Below, piece after piece: positions 16,993-25,636 of a stretch of DNA of 64,000 bases. Origin of the DNA: Sphingomonas sp. IC081 (GTDB lineage: Bacteria > Pseudomonadota > Alphaproteobacteria > Sphingomonadales > Sphingomonadaceae). The DNA lies in NCBI RefSeq assembly GCF_006874585.1, contig NZ_CP029763.1:172203-236202 (forward strand). Reading direction: 5' to 3'. A program made the position numbers and the translations under genes. Position 1 is the first letter of the stretch. Every line of letters starts with the position of its first letter. Below the pieces are notes generated by a model. The model was not told the DNA's origin and searched no databases. It was given only the letters and a program-made list of their open reading frames with translations.

Positions 16993-19338
16993 CTAGAAAT
17001 GTGCTCTCACTCGCACTCCATATGTTCGTGGTGGCGCCAGGAAGCCATTGACCGGGTGCCCGAGCAACCCGGATGATTGGAAAGCCGTATCGATCGTGCG
17101 CTTGTTGGTGAGGTTGTTAACGAAGCCGGTCACCCTGAAGCCTCGATCGCTCTCATAAGCAAGCGAGAGGTCCACCTTTGCATAGGCAGGCTGCGAAACG
17201 ACATTCGAGTTGAACTCGTCGAAATACGTGCGCGTAGCGTAGTTCGCCTGGGCACGTGGAACGACGAATCCCCCTCCGATCGGAACTCTGTATTCGATTC
17301 CCCCACTGACCGTGAATTCGGGTGACTGGGGTAGCCGATTGCCGCGCAGGTCGAGTTCGCCGAGACCAGGCCGACCTTGGTCGGTGTTGAAGAAGTCGGT
17401 GAAACGCGTATGCAACCAGCTCGCACTCAAATTCACGCGAAGTCCGTCATCAGGCGACACATATTCGGCCTCGCCTTCGAGACCGTAGAGTCGCGCCGAC
17501 GCGGCATTGGTCAGGGTCACGTTCTGACCTTCCACCTTCGAGAGTTGGAGGTTCGAATAATCATAGTAAAAGCCAGCGAGATTCAGGCGAACGCGATTGT
17601 CCAGCAGCCGCGTTTTCAGGCCGGCCTCATAGGCCCAAACCGTCTCGGGATTGACGGGTTGATTGAAGAGGCTCACCTCAGTGAAGGTTTCGTTCGGCGT
17701 GACTCGCGTACCGCCCAAATTGAACAGCCCTGCCTTGAAGCCCTTTGAGACCGAAGCGTACAATAATGTAGATGGGTTGGCCTGGAAATTGATCCCAAAT
17801 TTCGGCGTGAAAGAGTTCCAGCGCTTGGACTGCGTGTTCGGTCCCGCCAAGGGCGGATTGGGGTCAGTAATGCTGGCCGGCTCCATCCACGCTGTAGAAG
17901 TGAAATAGTCGGTATAGAGATCGTCGTCCTTTTTCTTCTCGGTGCTGTAGCGTGCGCCGACTATCAGGGTCAGACGATCGGTGGCCTGGTACGATAGCTG
18001 GGCGTAACCCCCGAACGCATGAGTGACGAGGTGTCCGCCGGCAGCATAATAGGCGATGGTGTTGCCGGGATCATAGACCCCGTCGATGAAGTAGGAATTG
18101 GCAGGATCAGCGAAGAAGCCGTTGAGATTCTCGATGAAGCCATATACGCCTGCTGTGATCGAGAAACGCCCGGAACTATAGTTCGCGTTGAATTCCTGCG
18201 AGTATGTGTCGGAACTCTCCCTGTAGACGATGGACGCGATTTCTGCATCGGTGCCATCAACGTCGCTGATCAGGCCATAGACGCTGCGGCGCCATCCGCT
18301 GACCGACCGCAGCGTCAGGTCCCCAAGCGCCAGGCGCGCGTCGAGCGTCAGACCTCCGCCGCGCCTCCGATATTGGGGATCAATATCGCTACGGATGTCA
18401 TAGCCCCCGATCACCGCCTGGCCGCCTACCTGAACACCCACGACCGGGAGGCCCGATGTGCCTGGTTCACCAGAAAGCCCGCGCTGAGCGATCAGGTGAT
18501 TGCCACCCGAATGGTTCGTATCGCGCTGAATGTCGCCGATGAGCGCGACGGTAAAGGTCGAACTGGGCTCGAACTGAAGGGTCAATCGTGCGGCACGTGA
18601 CTTCACGTCGTCGATATCGTTGCCCGTCGCCACATTCTTGCCGTAGCCATCCCGGTCTTCGCTCGTGAAGGCGAGCCGGACGCCCAGCGTGTCGGAGATA
18701 GGCCCTCCCACAGCGGCTTCGGTCACGATCTGGTTATAGTTGCCGACGGTGAGTTCTGCGAAGCCCTCCCAACTGCTTCCGGGTCGAGCGGTGTGTACGT
18801 TGACCGCGCCGCCGGTCGCATTGCGCCCATACAGGGTGCCCTGGGGGCCGCGGAGAACCTCGACGCGCTCGATGTCGTAAAACTGTCCCACTTGAGCCGC
18901 GGGGCGCGAAATATACACATCGTTCAGATTGAACGCGACACTGCCTTCGGCGCCTGTCGACTGGTTGCTGAAGCCGATGCCCCTGATCGCCAGCTTCAAA
19001 ACGCCGAACGTCTGGCCGAAGTTGAAGCTCGGAACCTGCGGGGCCAACGACGAAATCTCAAGAACGCCACGGTTGGAGAGATCTTGTCCGGTGAGAGCCG
19101 TAACGGCGATGGGAACGCGCTGGATGCTGGTGGCTCGCCTATCGGCGGTGACGATGATTTCGGTTCCGTCCGCCGATTCGACCGACGCTGCAGCGGGAGC
19201 GGACTCGGTTTGGGCCGGGGCAGCGGATTCCGGCGCGGCGTCATCTGCGGAGGAAGACTGCGCGAAAGCGGAAGTGGCGGTGAGCGCCCAAATGGACGCG
19301 CCCATCATGTAGAGAATTCGGCCCGGACGTGAAATCAT
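16993..19338 (-). CDS. TonB-dependent outer-membrane receptor 2
   Basis: 781-aa paralogue of receptor 1. The first 30 residues are identical (signal peptide ending in AFAQ); the Ala/Pro linker is about 11 residues shorter. TonB box (EIIVTADRR), plug (VEVLRGPQGTLYGRNATGGAVNV) and barrel follow in the same order, ending in VRAHF. The ribosome site and the 40 bases before the start are nearly identical to those of receptor 1, and upstream blocks are also shared, so the duplication included the promoter. Most divergence lies in extracellular-loop segments (for example around residues 390-430), which would fit different ligands. It is followed 191 bases later on the same strand by TauD-type gene 1. 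Confidence 0.93.
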   Translation of the reverse strand: MISRPGRILYMMGASIWALTATSAFAQSSSADDAAPESAAPAQTESAPAAASVESADGTEIIVTADRRATSIQRVPIAVTALTGQDLSNRGVLEISSLAPQVPSFNFGQTFGVLKLAIRGIGFSNQSTGAEGSVAFNLNDVYISRPAAQVGQFYDIERVEVLRGPQGTLYGRNATGGAVNVHTARPGSSWEGFAELTVGNYNQIVTEAAVGGPISDTLGVRLAFTSEDRDGYGKNVATGNDIDDVKSRAARLTLQFEPSSTFTVALIGDIQRDTNHSGGNHLIAQRGLSGEPGTSGLPVVGVQVGGQAVIGGYDIRSDIDPQYRRRGGGLTLDARLALGDLTLRSVSGWRRSVYGLISDVDGTDAEIASIVYRESSDTYSQEFNANYSSGRFSITAGVYGFIENLNGFFADPANSYFIDGVYDPGNTIAYYAAGGHLVTHAFGGYAQLSYQATDRLTLIVGARYSTEKKKDDDLYTDYFTSTAWMEPASITDPNPPLAGPNTQSKRWNSFTPKFGINFQANPSTLLYASVSKGFKAGLFNLGGTRVTPNETFTEVSLFNQPVNPETVWAYEAGLKTRLLDNRVRLNLAGFYYDYSNLQLSKVEGQNVTLTNAASARLYGLEGEAEYVSPDDGLRVNLSASWLHTRFTDFFNTDQGRPGLGELDLRGNRLPQSPEFTVSGGIEYRVPIGGGFVVPRAQANYATRTYFDEFNSNVVSQPAYAKVDLSLAYESDRGFRVTGFVNNLTNKRTIDTAFQSSGLLGHPVNGFLAPPRTYGVRVRAHF

Positions 19339-19480
19339 TTTCTCTCTCCCCTTCGATTATTTTCATTGCGGTTGGCGGTCATGCGAATCGTGACGCTACG
19401 CTTGAGCTGCGCATGGCGCCTTCCCATGGATTTTGCGATTGTCTGACACGATGGCGAACGCTTCAATCCTAGCTCCAGAC

Positions 19481-19504
19481 AAGCGCCCGCTTGGTTGGGC
19501 GCTT
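19481..19504 (-). repeat. Leader hairpin of TonB receptor 2 transcript
   Basis: AAGCGCCC and GGGCGCTT form a perfect 8-bp stem with an 8-base loop. It begins a few bases after the predicted transcription start. Receptor 1 has a weaker stem in the equivalent leader position. It could stabilise the mRNA or act in regulation; no riboswitch class is recognised. Confidence 0.45.
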
Positions 19505-19513
19505 TGTAGCACA

Positions 19514-19542
19514 ACACTATGTTCGTAATTAAACTACGTCAA
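19514..19542 (-). promoter_or_regulatory. Promoter of TonB receptor 2
   Basis: Read on the minus strand: TTGACG (19542-19537), 17-base spacer, TAGTGT (19519-19514). Hexamers and spacing are identical to those before receptor 1. The predicted leader is about 165 nt. Confidence 0.5.
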
Positions 19543-19770
19543 CAGGATTCAAAGCGATATGTCGTTGCAAGCCACTCCTGCACGCGCGGGTTCGATAGTG
19601 CCGTCCAGATGAGGCGTCGCAGTTTGGAGGCGGACGCCGTCGCCGCACGTTATATGATCTGGAATAAGCATGGGGCATCTGCGCCGGTCAGCGCTACGCT
19701 GCGATACCTAGAACGTTCGCGGGTCACGCCCGAAAGTGAGCTCAGCAGGGTAATTCACACTCAAACATCA

Positions 19771-19788
19771 TGCTTCATATGCAAATCT
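19771..19788. promoter_or_regulatory. Degenerate copy of the IclR-type site, site 3
   Basis: TGCTTCATATGCAAATCT aligns with the reverse complement of the site at 7658-7675 (TGCTTCATAGGCAAAGCA), with one arm intact and the other eroded. It lies 433 bases upstream of receptor 2; the counterpart is 441 bases upstream of receptor 1. Its position fits a relic carried along in the duplication, though weak function cannot be excluded. Confidence 0.45.
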
Positions 19789-19990
19789 ACGCTGCGCCAT
19801 TTCTGCATGGTTCAGCAGGGGCTTCAGCACGGCAGGACACGCTTACTCGCATCCATGTTTCAGCCATGATCTTGCTTAGGGAAGGCACAGACAGGGCGGC
19901 AACGTGCCGGATGTCCTGATTGAGGCAGGCATGAAAATTCCGTCGTCCGTTACATCAGAACCATATTGATCAGGTCGCGGTTGTCTCCAA

Positions 19991-20815
19991 TCAGAAGATT
20001 GCCACCCGATGCATTTCGCGCGGAAAGGGGTGATAGTCATTGACGGCATAATGCTGGACCGAGCGATTGTCCCAGATCGCGATCGACCCCGGCTGCCACC
20101 GAAAACGCACCTGACGCTCCGGCACATTCGCCAAATTTGAGAGATAATCCAGCAGGCGCGCACTTTCCCCGTGTGGCAGCGGAGTGATGCGCTTGCAGTA
20201 TAGGCTGTTGACGAAGATCAGCTTGCGCCCGGTTTCTGGATGCACCTTGACAACGGGGTGCTCGATGGGGGGAAAGCGCAGACGCATGTCGGCATAGCGC
20301 CCGTCGGGATCCTTTCCGGCCTTGATCGATGCGATGAGCTCTGGACCTTCCCAGTCGTGTACGGCCTTCAATTGCTCGAGAAGCTCGCGCACTCGATCGT
20401 CGAGAGAGTCATACGCGTCGGTCATGCTCGCCCACATCGTATCGCCGCCGGATTGCGGAACGTTTACCGCGTAAAGGCAAGCGCCGACGGGCGGATTCTC
20501 CTGCCAGGTCAGGTCAGCGTGCCAGATGTCAGTGCCCGTTCGCGATCCTTTGCTCTTGAGGATCTCGACATACTCATTGTCCGGATGACTGGGGAAAGTA
20601 GACGAAACGGGCCGAACGGAACCGAACAAGCGAGCCAGATTGACTTGACTCGCCCCATCGATCTTTTGGTTACGAAAGAAGATGACCTGTCGATCGAGAA
20701 AGAGACGGCGTAACTCGTCTCCATGCGCTTCCAACACACCGGGGTCGGAGAGGTCAATGTCGTGGACGATCGATCCGATAACCGGGGTCAAGTTTTCTAT
20801 TGTCAACGTGCTCAT
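19991..20815 (-). CDS. TauD/TfdA-family 2-oxoglutarate-dependent dioxygenase 2
   Basis: 274-aa enzyme. His99, Asp101 (IWHADLT), His255 (SVQHYAVNDY) and Arg266 fall at the same numbers as the iron ligands and 2-oxoglutarate Arg of E. coli TauD, and HPVVKVHPETGRKLIFVN matches the core strand. It is only distantly similar to TauD-type protein 1. GGAGAGG precedes the ATG. It lies 57 bases downstream of the C-C hydrolase gene on the same strand, so it is probably the last gene of the meta-cleavage operon. That suggests it removes a side chain or ether from the aromatic substrate or handles a product. Taurine use is unlikely in this context. Confidence 0.92.
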   Translation of the reverse strand: MSTLTIENLTPVIGSIVHDIDLSDPGVLEAHGDELRRLFLDRQVIFFRNQKIDGASQVNLARLFGSVRPVSSTFPSHPDNEYVEILKSKGSRTGTDIWHADLTWQENPPVGACLYAVNVPQSGGDTMWASMTDAYDSLDDRVRELLEQLKAVHDWEGPELIASIKAGKDPDGRYADMRLRFPPIEHPVVKVHPETGRKLIFVNSLYCKRITPLPHGESARLLDYLSNLANVPERQVRFRWQPGSIAIWDNRSVQHYAVNDYHPFPREMHRVAIF

Positions 20816-20872
20816 CTATGATCCTCTCCTTGTATCTGGATTGTCCTCGCAGTGCCGCAGTGCCGCAGCGGC

Positions 20873-21715
20873 TCAAGCGGGCGAACGCAGGAACGTCCTC
20901 ACCAGCTGATTGAATTCACCGGCACGCTCGAGCTGCGTCCAGTGGCCGCTACGCGAGAAGACGTGCAAATCCGCATTCGGCATCAATCGCAGGAGAATAA
21001 GGGAACTGTCCCACGGCACCACGCGGTCGTCGCGCCCATAGACCAGCAGGGTCTTGTGATGAACGTCCGCGACCCTGCGCCACAGTGTGTGCATCCACCC
21101 GATATTGAGCTCGCGATGGACGAGGAGCTCGGGCACGATCGCAGCCTCGTAGCGAACCTTGACAAATTCGGGCGTGACGAGGCTTTGGTCGAACAGCATT
21201 CCGCGGACGAAGCGCTCCATCTTCTCCGGCGTCGGATCACCACTTTCATAGAAATCGACGATGTTCTTGGCCCCTTCGGTCGGGAGTGGAGCGAACATAG
21301 GGAGCGAACCCGCCGTTCCCATCAGGATAAGCCGATCGATCAGTTCAGGGCGCGCCAGCGCTATTTCCAGAGCGACGCTTCCACCGACCGAATTACCCAG
21401 GAAATGGGCGGTCTTGATGCCGAGCGCGTCGAGCACGTCGACGACGACGGTCGCGTACCAAGCCGCGTTCATGAGGTTCGTCGCGGGCTTGTCGGACTCG
21501 CCATAGTGCGGCATGTCGATCGCGAGCACGCGGAAGTCCGCCGCCAGATCGGGAAGGTTGCCCCTGAAATTCCCCCAGGAGGAAGCGCCAGGTCCGGTTC
21601 CGTGAAGGAGCACCAGGACCTCGGAACCGGTTCCGGCTTCGTGATAGTGAATCTTGATGTCCTGGACCGTAATGGTGCGGGACGTATTCTCAGCCGTGTA
21701 GGTTGGTGCGTTCAT
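20873..21715 (-). CDS. Meta-cleavage product C-C hydrolase (BphD-like)
   Basis: 280-aa alpha/beta hydrolase. Such enzymes split 2-hydroxy-6-oxo-hexa-2,4-dienoates, the ring-cleavage products, into 2-hydroxypentadienoate and a carboxylic acid. The catalytic triad is Ser109 (GNSVGG), Asp230 (YGRDDRVVP) and His258 (SGHWTQLE). The oxyanion and entry motif LLHGTGPGASSWGNF matches BphD/HsaD enzymes. The length is normal for the family. It is seventh in the A1-A2-A3-A4-B-C-D order, 38 bases after the extradiol dioxygenase gene. The small alkyl or aryl acid released depends on the unknown substrate. Genes for further breakdown of hydroxypentadienoate (hydratase, aldolase) are not in the window. Confidence 0.93.
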   Translation of the reverse strand: MNAPTYTAENTSRTITVQDIKIHYHEAGTGSEVLVLLHGTGPGASSWGNFRGNLPDLAADFRVLAIDMPHYGESDKPATNLMNAAWYATVVVDVLDALGIKTAHFLGNSVGGSVALEIALARPELIDRLILMGTAGSLPMFAPLPTEGAKNIVDFYESGDPTPEKMERFVRGMLFDQSLVTPEFVKVRYEAAIVPELLVHRELNIGWMHTLWRRVADVHHKTLLVYGRDDRVVPWDSSLILLRLMPNADLHVFSRSGHWTQLERAGEFNQLVRTFLRSPA

Positions 21716-21753
21716 GGTGCTTTACTCGCTCTTTCTCTCGTTCGCGCGGCAGG

Positions 21754-22644
21754 TCAGATATGCGCTGGCGGGGTGAACTTATGTCCCCAGATGCTGGGCT
21801 CCGGATGATGGGTGACGTGCCAGATCTCGTCATCGACGATCAGGCTGCCCCACCCGAACTCGACTGCCCATCCCGACGGCGTCATGACGTAGAAGGAAAT
21901 GACCTTGTCATTGCTGTGCCGCCCGAGATCCATCAGGATATGCGCGCCGGCATTCTTCGCCCGATCGAGCGCGAAGCCGACATCGTCGAGTGAAGACGCT
22001 TCGAGCATGAAATGGTTGAACCGCTTGGGCAAAGGCATATTGCCGAGCGCAAGCGAATGATGACGCCCGTTCACATGGAAGAATGTGATATGCGCGGGCG
22101 GCCGCCCCGGCAGAAGCAGGTCGTTATAGTCGCTGATCAGAAAGCCGAGCGTCTCGTGATAGAATTTGACCTGGCCTTCGTAATCGTCGGTCGAAAGCAC
22201 GATATGGCCAAATCCCTGCTGGCCGGTGATGAATGTCACGCCCTTGGGAGAGATGAAGGGCTCATGCTGAAATTCGGTCGCTCCAAAAAATGCTTCCACA
22301 ACGTTGCCGTCGGCATCCTTGAAACGGATCAACTCAAGGACGCATCGCGCGCGGGCCTCACTTTCGCTGCCTTCGGTAAAGGGTATTCCGCGTGCCGTGA
22401 GATTGTCGCGAAGGGCCTGCAATTCCTCAGCTTTGAACGTCTCCCAGCCTGCATAGAGAATGTCCTCGCTTGGCCCCGGATGAAGGAATATGCGGGCCTT
22501 GTAGGAGTCAGACCGTAGAACCAGCGTGCCGTCCGCCAACTCCTCTCCGATCTGCAGGCCGAGGATTTCGGTCGCGAAATGCTTCCATTCATTTATCAGC
22601 AGAGTCTCGAAGCCGACGTAGCCGAGAGCGCGTATGTGAGGCAT
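21754..22644 (-). CDS. Extradiol ring-cleavage dioxygenase (BphC-like, type I)
   Basis: 296-aa two-domain vicinal oxygen chelate enzyme that opens a catechol ring next to its hydroxyl groups. Iron ligands are His147 (GHIVLSTDD), His211 (FNHFMLE) and Glu262 (VEFGWG); the acid-base residues His196 (RHHSLAL) and His243 (GRHSND) match those of BphC. I start at the ATG at 22644 (MPHIRALGYVGF), preceded by GGGAGA; the open frame runs 80 codons further upstream but overlaps the dehydrogenase and looks non-coding. It acts on the diol made by the SDR and passes the product to the C-C hydrolase downstream. Substrate type (biphenyl-like, alkylcatechol, steroid-like) is not resolved. Confidence 0.93.
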   Translation of the reverse strand: MPHIRALGYVGFETLLINEWKHFATEILGLQIGEELADGTLVLRSDSYKARIFLHPGPSEDILYAGWETFKAEELQALRDNLTARGIPFTEGSESEARARCVLELIRFKDADGNVVEAFFGATEFQHEPFISPKGVTFITGQQGFGHIVLSTDDYEGQVKFYHETLGFLISDYNDLLLPGRPPAHITFFHVNGRHHSLALGNMPLPKRFNHFMLEASSLDDVGFALDRAKNAGAHILMDLGRHSNDKVISFYVMTPSGWAVEFGWGSLIVDDEIWHVTHHPEPSIWGHKFTPPAHI

Positions 22645-22681
22645 GTTATTCTCCCAATAGCTGTTGGACGGAACGGGCCGT

Positions 22682-23515
22682 TCACTCGGCAAAGCGTTCA
22701 GCAAGGCTCGTTCCGCCAGAAACGCCCGCGAGTCCGCGGACGCCGATCCCACCGTCGATCTGGATGACGGCGCCTGTTGCAACGGCCCCATCCTTGCGGG
22801 AGGCCAGAAGCACATAAGCGCCGGTAAACTCGGCCACGTCCGGAAGCCGGGCGAGCGGAACGCCGACCTTGAGATACTCTTCAAGCGGAAGATCCGAGCC
22901 GATAGCCCTTTTATCCTGACCCAGCGTGGCCAGCCCCCGAAGGTTCGTCGCGATAGCCCCTGGCGCGACCGCGTTCACCCGCACGCTCGGCGCCAGCTCG
23001 TACGCGGCCTGCCGCATCAGCCCGAGGTTGGCGTGCTTCGATGCCGTGTAAAGCATTCCGCCGCCACCAGGGTAGAAGGCAGCATTGGAAAGCGTCAATA
23101 TGATGCTACCCGTCGCACGCACCAACGCGGGGGTGGCCGCTTTCATCGCCAAGAGGGACCCCTTGGTGTTGATCGAAAAAAGCTCGTCGAATGCGGCGTC
23201 GATCGCGCTGGCGGGGAGATCGACCAAGGACACGTCATAGTCCCAGATGCCCGCATTCGCGATCAGGCAATCGAGCTTGCCGAACCGATCGCAGGCCAGG
23301 CTCACGGCCGCTTCATTGGCGGCAAGGCTTCGGACATCGCCGATAAGTCCCGCCACGCGGCCTTCATACTCCCGCTCCATCTCCGCCAATGCATCCGCAT
23401 TGCGATCAAGGATCGTGACGTGAGCGCCCTCGGCGAGGAAACGCGCGACGATCGCCCGCCCCAGCCCGGACGCGCCACCAGTGATAAGGACGCTTTGCTG
23501 ATCAAGCTGAGGCAC
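22682..23515 (-). CDS. cis-Dihydrodiol dehydrogenase (BphB-like SDR)
   Basis: 277-aa short-chain dehydrogenase that re-aromatises the cis-dihydrodiol to a catechol with NAD+. The cofactor motif GGASGLGRA is at residues 13-21, NAGIWDY follows as in BphB-type enzymes, and the catalytic pair is in YTASKHA. It lacks any membrane segment. The start overlaps the last 14 bases of the ferredoxin reductase gene, so translation is coupled. Order and motifs place it between the dioxygenase and the extradiol enzyme in the pathway. A general SDR role is possible, but the operon makes the diol assignment likely. Confidence 0.92.
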   Translation of the reverse strand: MPQLDQQSVLITGGASGLGRAIVARFLAEGAHVTILDRNADALAEMEREYEGRVAGLIGDVRSLAANEAAVSLACDRFGKLDCLIANAGIWDYDVSLVDLPASAIDAAFDELFSINTKGSLLAMKAATPALVRATGSIILTLSNAAFYPGGGGMLYTASKHANLGLMRQAAYELAPSVRVNAVAPGAIATNLRGLATLGQDKRAIGSDLPLEEYLKVGVPLARLPDVAEFTGAYVLLASRKDGAVATGAVIQIDGGIGVRGLAGVSGGTSLAERFAE

Positions 23516-24731
23516 GGGAGAGTTCCTTTTCGATTTTGCGCAAATCCTTCGTCGGGTCCGAGAGAATGTCGGCCGACGGGGTCAGCCCCCTTGTGATCAA
23601 ACGCATCGCTCCACGCACATCACCCTGCCTGTTCAGCGCGCAGGCCCCTACGAGGCTTCCGGCGCGCAGATGAAACACGGTGGCGTTGCCATCGGCGAGA
23701 TTGCCGCGCAGGATGGTTTCATCATCGGCGCGCATCACCCCACAGCCTTCGATGTGCAGGTCATATTGATCCGTCCAGAACCAGGGCAGCTCGTCATAGG
23801 GCTGCCGATGTCCCAACATGGCCCTTGCAGCCGTGACGCCCTGTTCCTGCGCGTTGCGCCAGTGTTCCAGTCGCGAAGGCGTAGCCATATATCGGGTCTG
23901 ATGCCGCGCGACGTCTCCGGCGGCATAGACGTTCTCGGCCGAGGTGCGACAAAAGGGGTCGATCACGATCCCGTCGCTGACCGTCAGATCTGCTTCCTCA
24001 GCCAGTTCGGCGGCGGGGGTTATCCCTATTCCGACAACGACCATATCGGCGTCGATCCGGCGGCCATCCGCAAGCTCGACCGCCTGGACGGATCGCTCTC
24101 CGATCAGGCGGACGACAAGCGCATTGGCGTGGACGCGAACCCCACGCTGCCGATGAACGTCCATCATCGCCTCGGCCAGCGGACGCGAGAGCGCCCGGGC
24201 CAAGCATAGTCCTTCCGCTTCGATCCAGTCCACTTCGCAGCCCGCCTGAACCGCGCTGGCCGCCACTTCCGCACCGATTAGGCCGCCGCCCACAACGGCG
24301 ATACGCGCGCCGGGCCGCAGACCGGACCGTATGGCCTGTCCATCCCGCGCATCCCGAACATAATGCAGTCCGCCCAATTCCGCGCCAGGCACGGGTAAAC
24401 GCCGCGGCCAACCGCCGGTTGCCAGCAGGAGCCTGTCACTGACCATCGTCCGCCCGTCGCTCAGCTCGATCTGGCCGTATCGTGCGTCGATGCGCTCCGC
24501 CCTGGTTCCCAAGAGAAGCTTGATGTTCAGTTCGGCGTAGCGCTGTTCAGGAATGATCGGCGGCGCCGCGCCCGTCAGGAGAATATCCTTGGATACCGCC
24601 GGTCGCTCATATGGCAGGTCGGTCTCGCCGCCGATGAGGGTGATCTCGCCCTCATAACCTTCGTCCCGCAGCGTCGTGGCGGCAGCGACACCAGCAGCGC
24701 TGGCGCCAACGATTGCGACGCTTCCGATCAC
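23502..24731 (-). CDS. FAD-dependent ferredoxin reductase of ring-hydroxylating dioxygenase (BphA4-like)
   Basis: 409-aa flavoprotein passing electrons from NADH to the Rieske ferredoxin. The FAD Rossmann motif is at the N-terminus (VAIVGASAAGVAAATTLR), the NADH motif in IAVVGGGLIGAEVAAS near residue 145, and VYAAGDVA near 270 is the second FAD site. The C-terminal reductase domain is present. The gene overlaps the ferredoxin gene by 4 bases (ATGA). It probably serves the alpha/beta oxygenase in this operon and could also supply the orphan Rieske oxygenase at 12925. Confidence 0.93.
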   Translation of the reverse strand: MIGSVAIVGASAAGVAAATTLRDEGYEGEITLIGGETDLPYERPAVSKDILLTGAAPPIIPEQRYAELNIKLLLGTRAERIDARYGQIELSDGRTMVSDRLLLATGGWPRRLPVPGAELGGLHYVRDARDGQAIRSGLRPGARIAVVGGGLIGAEVAASAVQAGCEVDWIEAEGLCLARALSRPLAEAMMDVHRQRGVRVHANALVVRLIGERSVQAVELADGRRIDADMVVVGIGITPAAELAEEADLTVSDGIVIDPFCRTSAENVYAAGDVARHQTRYMATPSRLEHWRNAQEQGVTAARAMLGHRQPYDELPWFWTDQYDLHIEGCGVMRADDETILRGNLADGNATVFHLRAGSLVGACALNRQGDVRGAMRLITRGLTPSADILSDPTKDLRKIEKELSRASA

Positions 24732-25060
24732 GCCTCGGCTCCGAGTTCAAGCGGGAGACCAACGAGAATTCGGCCATCCACGACCTGTACGGGATAAGTC
24801 TCCAACGGCTCCGTAGCGGGCAGGCTCTTGGCCTTTCCAGTACGGATGCAGAACTTCGCCGCGTGCAACGGGCATTCGATCATCCCGTCTTCGACGAACC
24901 CGTCGGAGAGAGAAGCGACAGCATGCGTGCAGGTATCCTGGGTCGCGAAATAGCCGCCGTCGGTATGGTAGATGGCCAAGGGCCCGACATCGGCGTCGAA
25001 TTTGGCGACCTCGTCGACATCGAGCTCAGCGGCTCCGCCGGCGTCAATCCAGCGCATCAA
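24728..25060 (-). CDS. Rieske-type ferredoxin of dioxygenase (BphA3-like)
   Basis: 110-aa soluble [2Fe-2S] electron carrier. The cluster ligands are in CTHA and CPLHAAKF, separated by the usual 17 or so residues, on a beta-sandwich fold typical of Rieske ferredoxins. It carries electrons from the reductase encoded immediately downstream (ATGA overlap) to the alpha subunit. It lies 18 bases after the beta subunit. There are no signs of a signal peptide or truncation. Confidence 0.93.
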   Translation of the reverse strand: MMRWIDAGGAAELDVDEVAKFDADVGPLAIYHTDGGYFATQDTCTHAVASLSDGFVEDGMIECPLHAAKFCIRTGKAKSLPATEPLETYPVQVVDGRILVGLPLELGAEA

Positions 25061-25078
25061 GTTTCCCCGAAATCAGCA

Positions 25079-25636
25079 TCAGAAGAACAACGTCAGGTTG
25101 TTCGAGGGAATGACGGACTGATCGCCGATCACGACGCGTCGGGCGATCTTCCAGCCGCCATTGGCATCGCTCCTCAAGACGTCGTGGCGCTGGCCGGAGA
25201 AGAGCGTAGGCTCTTCGTCCATCCGCGACACGTAGACGAGGAAAACGGAGATCACTTCGATTTCCTCGGGCTGTTGACCCCTAGAGATCTGGACATTCGA
25301 GATCAGGTGCCGGACCCGAGCGCGCGGATCGTCTGACCAGGCGGTTCCAGACCGGAGACGCTTCACCCGGGTCCGAAGACGTTCGAGATTATCGTCGAAT
25401 ATCTTGACCTCTTCGGCAATGGCCTTGAGACGCCGCTCGTCCCGGCGAATCCGGTCTGTCCGAAGCGGCATCTGGTAGACGACGTCGTCAGCCATCAACG
25501 CGAGCCAGTCCTCAAAACGCCGGTCATCGAGAAGGCCGGCTTCAGCATATAGGAACTGCTCGATCTCCCACTGCAGTCGAGGACCAGGCTCCTCAGCGAT
25601 AGCTGGCATATCGAGAGCCACGGGTTCAACGGACAT
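25079..25636 (-). CDS. Ring-hydroxylating dioxygenase, beta subunit (BphA2-like)
   Basis: 185-aa structural subunit of the alpha3beta3 terminal oxygenase, fold of the SnoaL/NTF2 type. EIEQFLYAEAGLLDDRRFEDWLALM at the N-terminus and the C-terminal segment WKIARRVVIGDQSVI are typical. I start at the ATG at 25636, with GAGGAG 8 bases upstream; the frame opens 12 codons earlier. The start lies inside the last codons of the alpha gene (11-base overlap), so subunit synthesis is coupled. It has no catalytic residues of its own. Confidence 0.92.
   Translation of the reverse strand: MSVEPVALDMPAIAEEPGPRLQWEIEQFLYAEAGLLDDRRFEDWLALMADDVVYQMPLRTDRIRRDERRLKAIAEEVKIFDDNLERLRTRVKRLRSGTAWSDDPRARVRHLISNVQISRGQQPEEIEVISVFLVYVSRMDEEPTLFSGQRHDVLRSDANGGWKIARRVVIGDQSVIPSNNLTLFF

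Larger units (their letters stand above)
19339..19990. other. Regulatory region upstream of TonB receptor 2
   Basis: 652 bases without a recognised gene. It contains the receptor's promoter (19514-19542, minus), a leader hairpin (19481-19504) and a decayed copy of the IclR-type site (19771-19788). Blocks align with 7655-8115 in reverse, showing a duplicated upstream region. The remaining part beside the TauD-type gene 2 stop has no recognisable feature. Confidence 0.55.

Noticed and set aside
20853..20868. Short GTGCCGCA tandem repeat
   Set aside because: Only about two copies (GCAGTGCCGCAGTGCCGCAG); too few to call a functional repeat.
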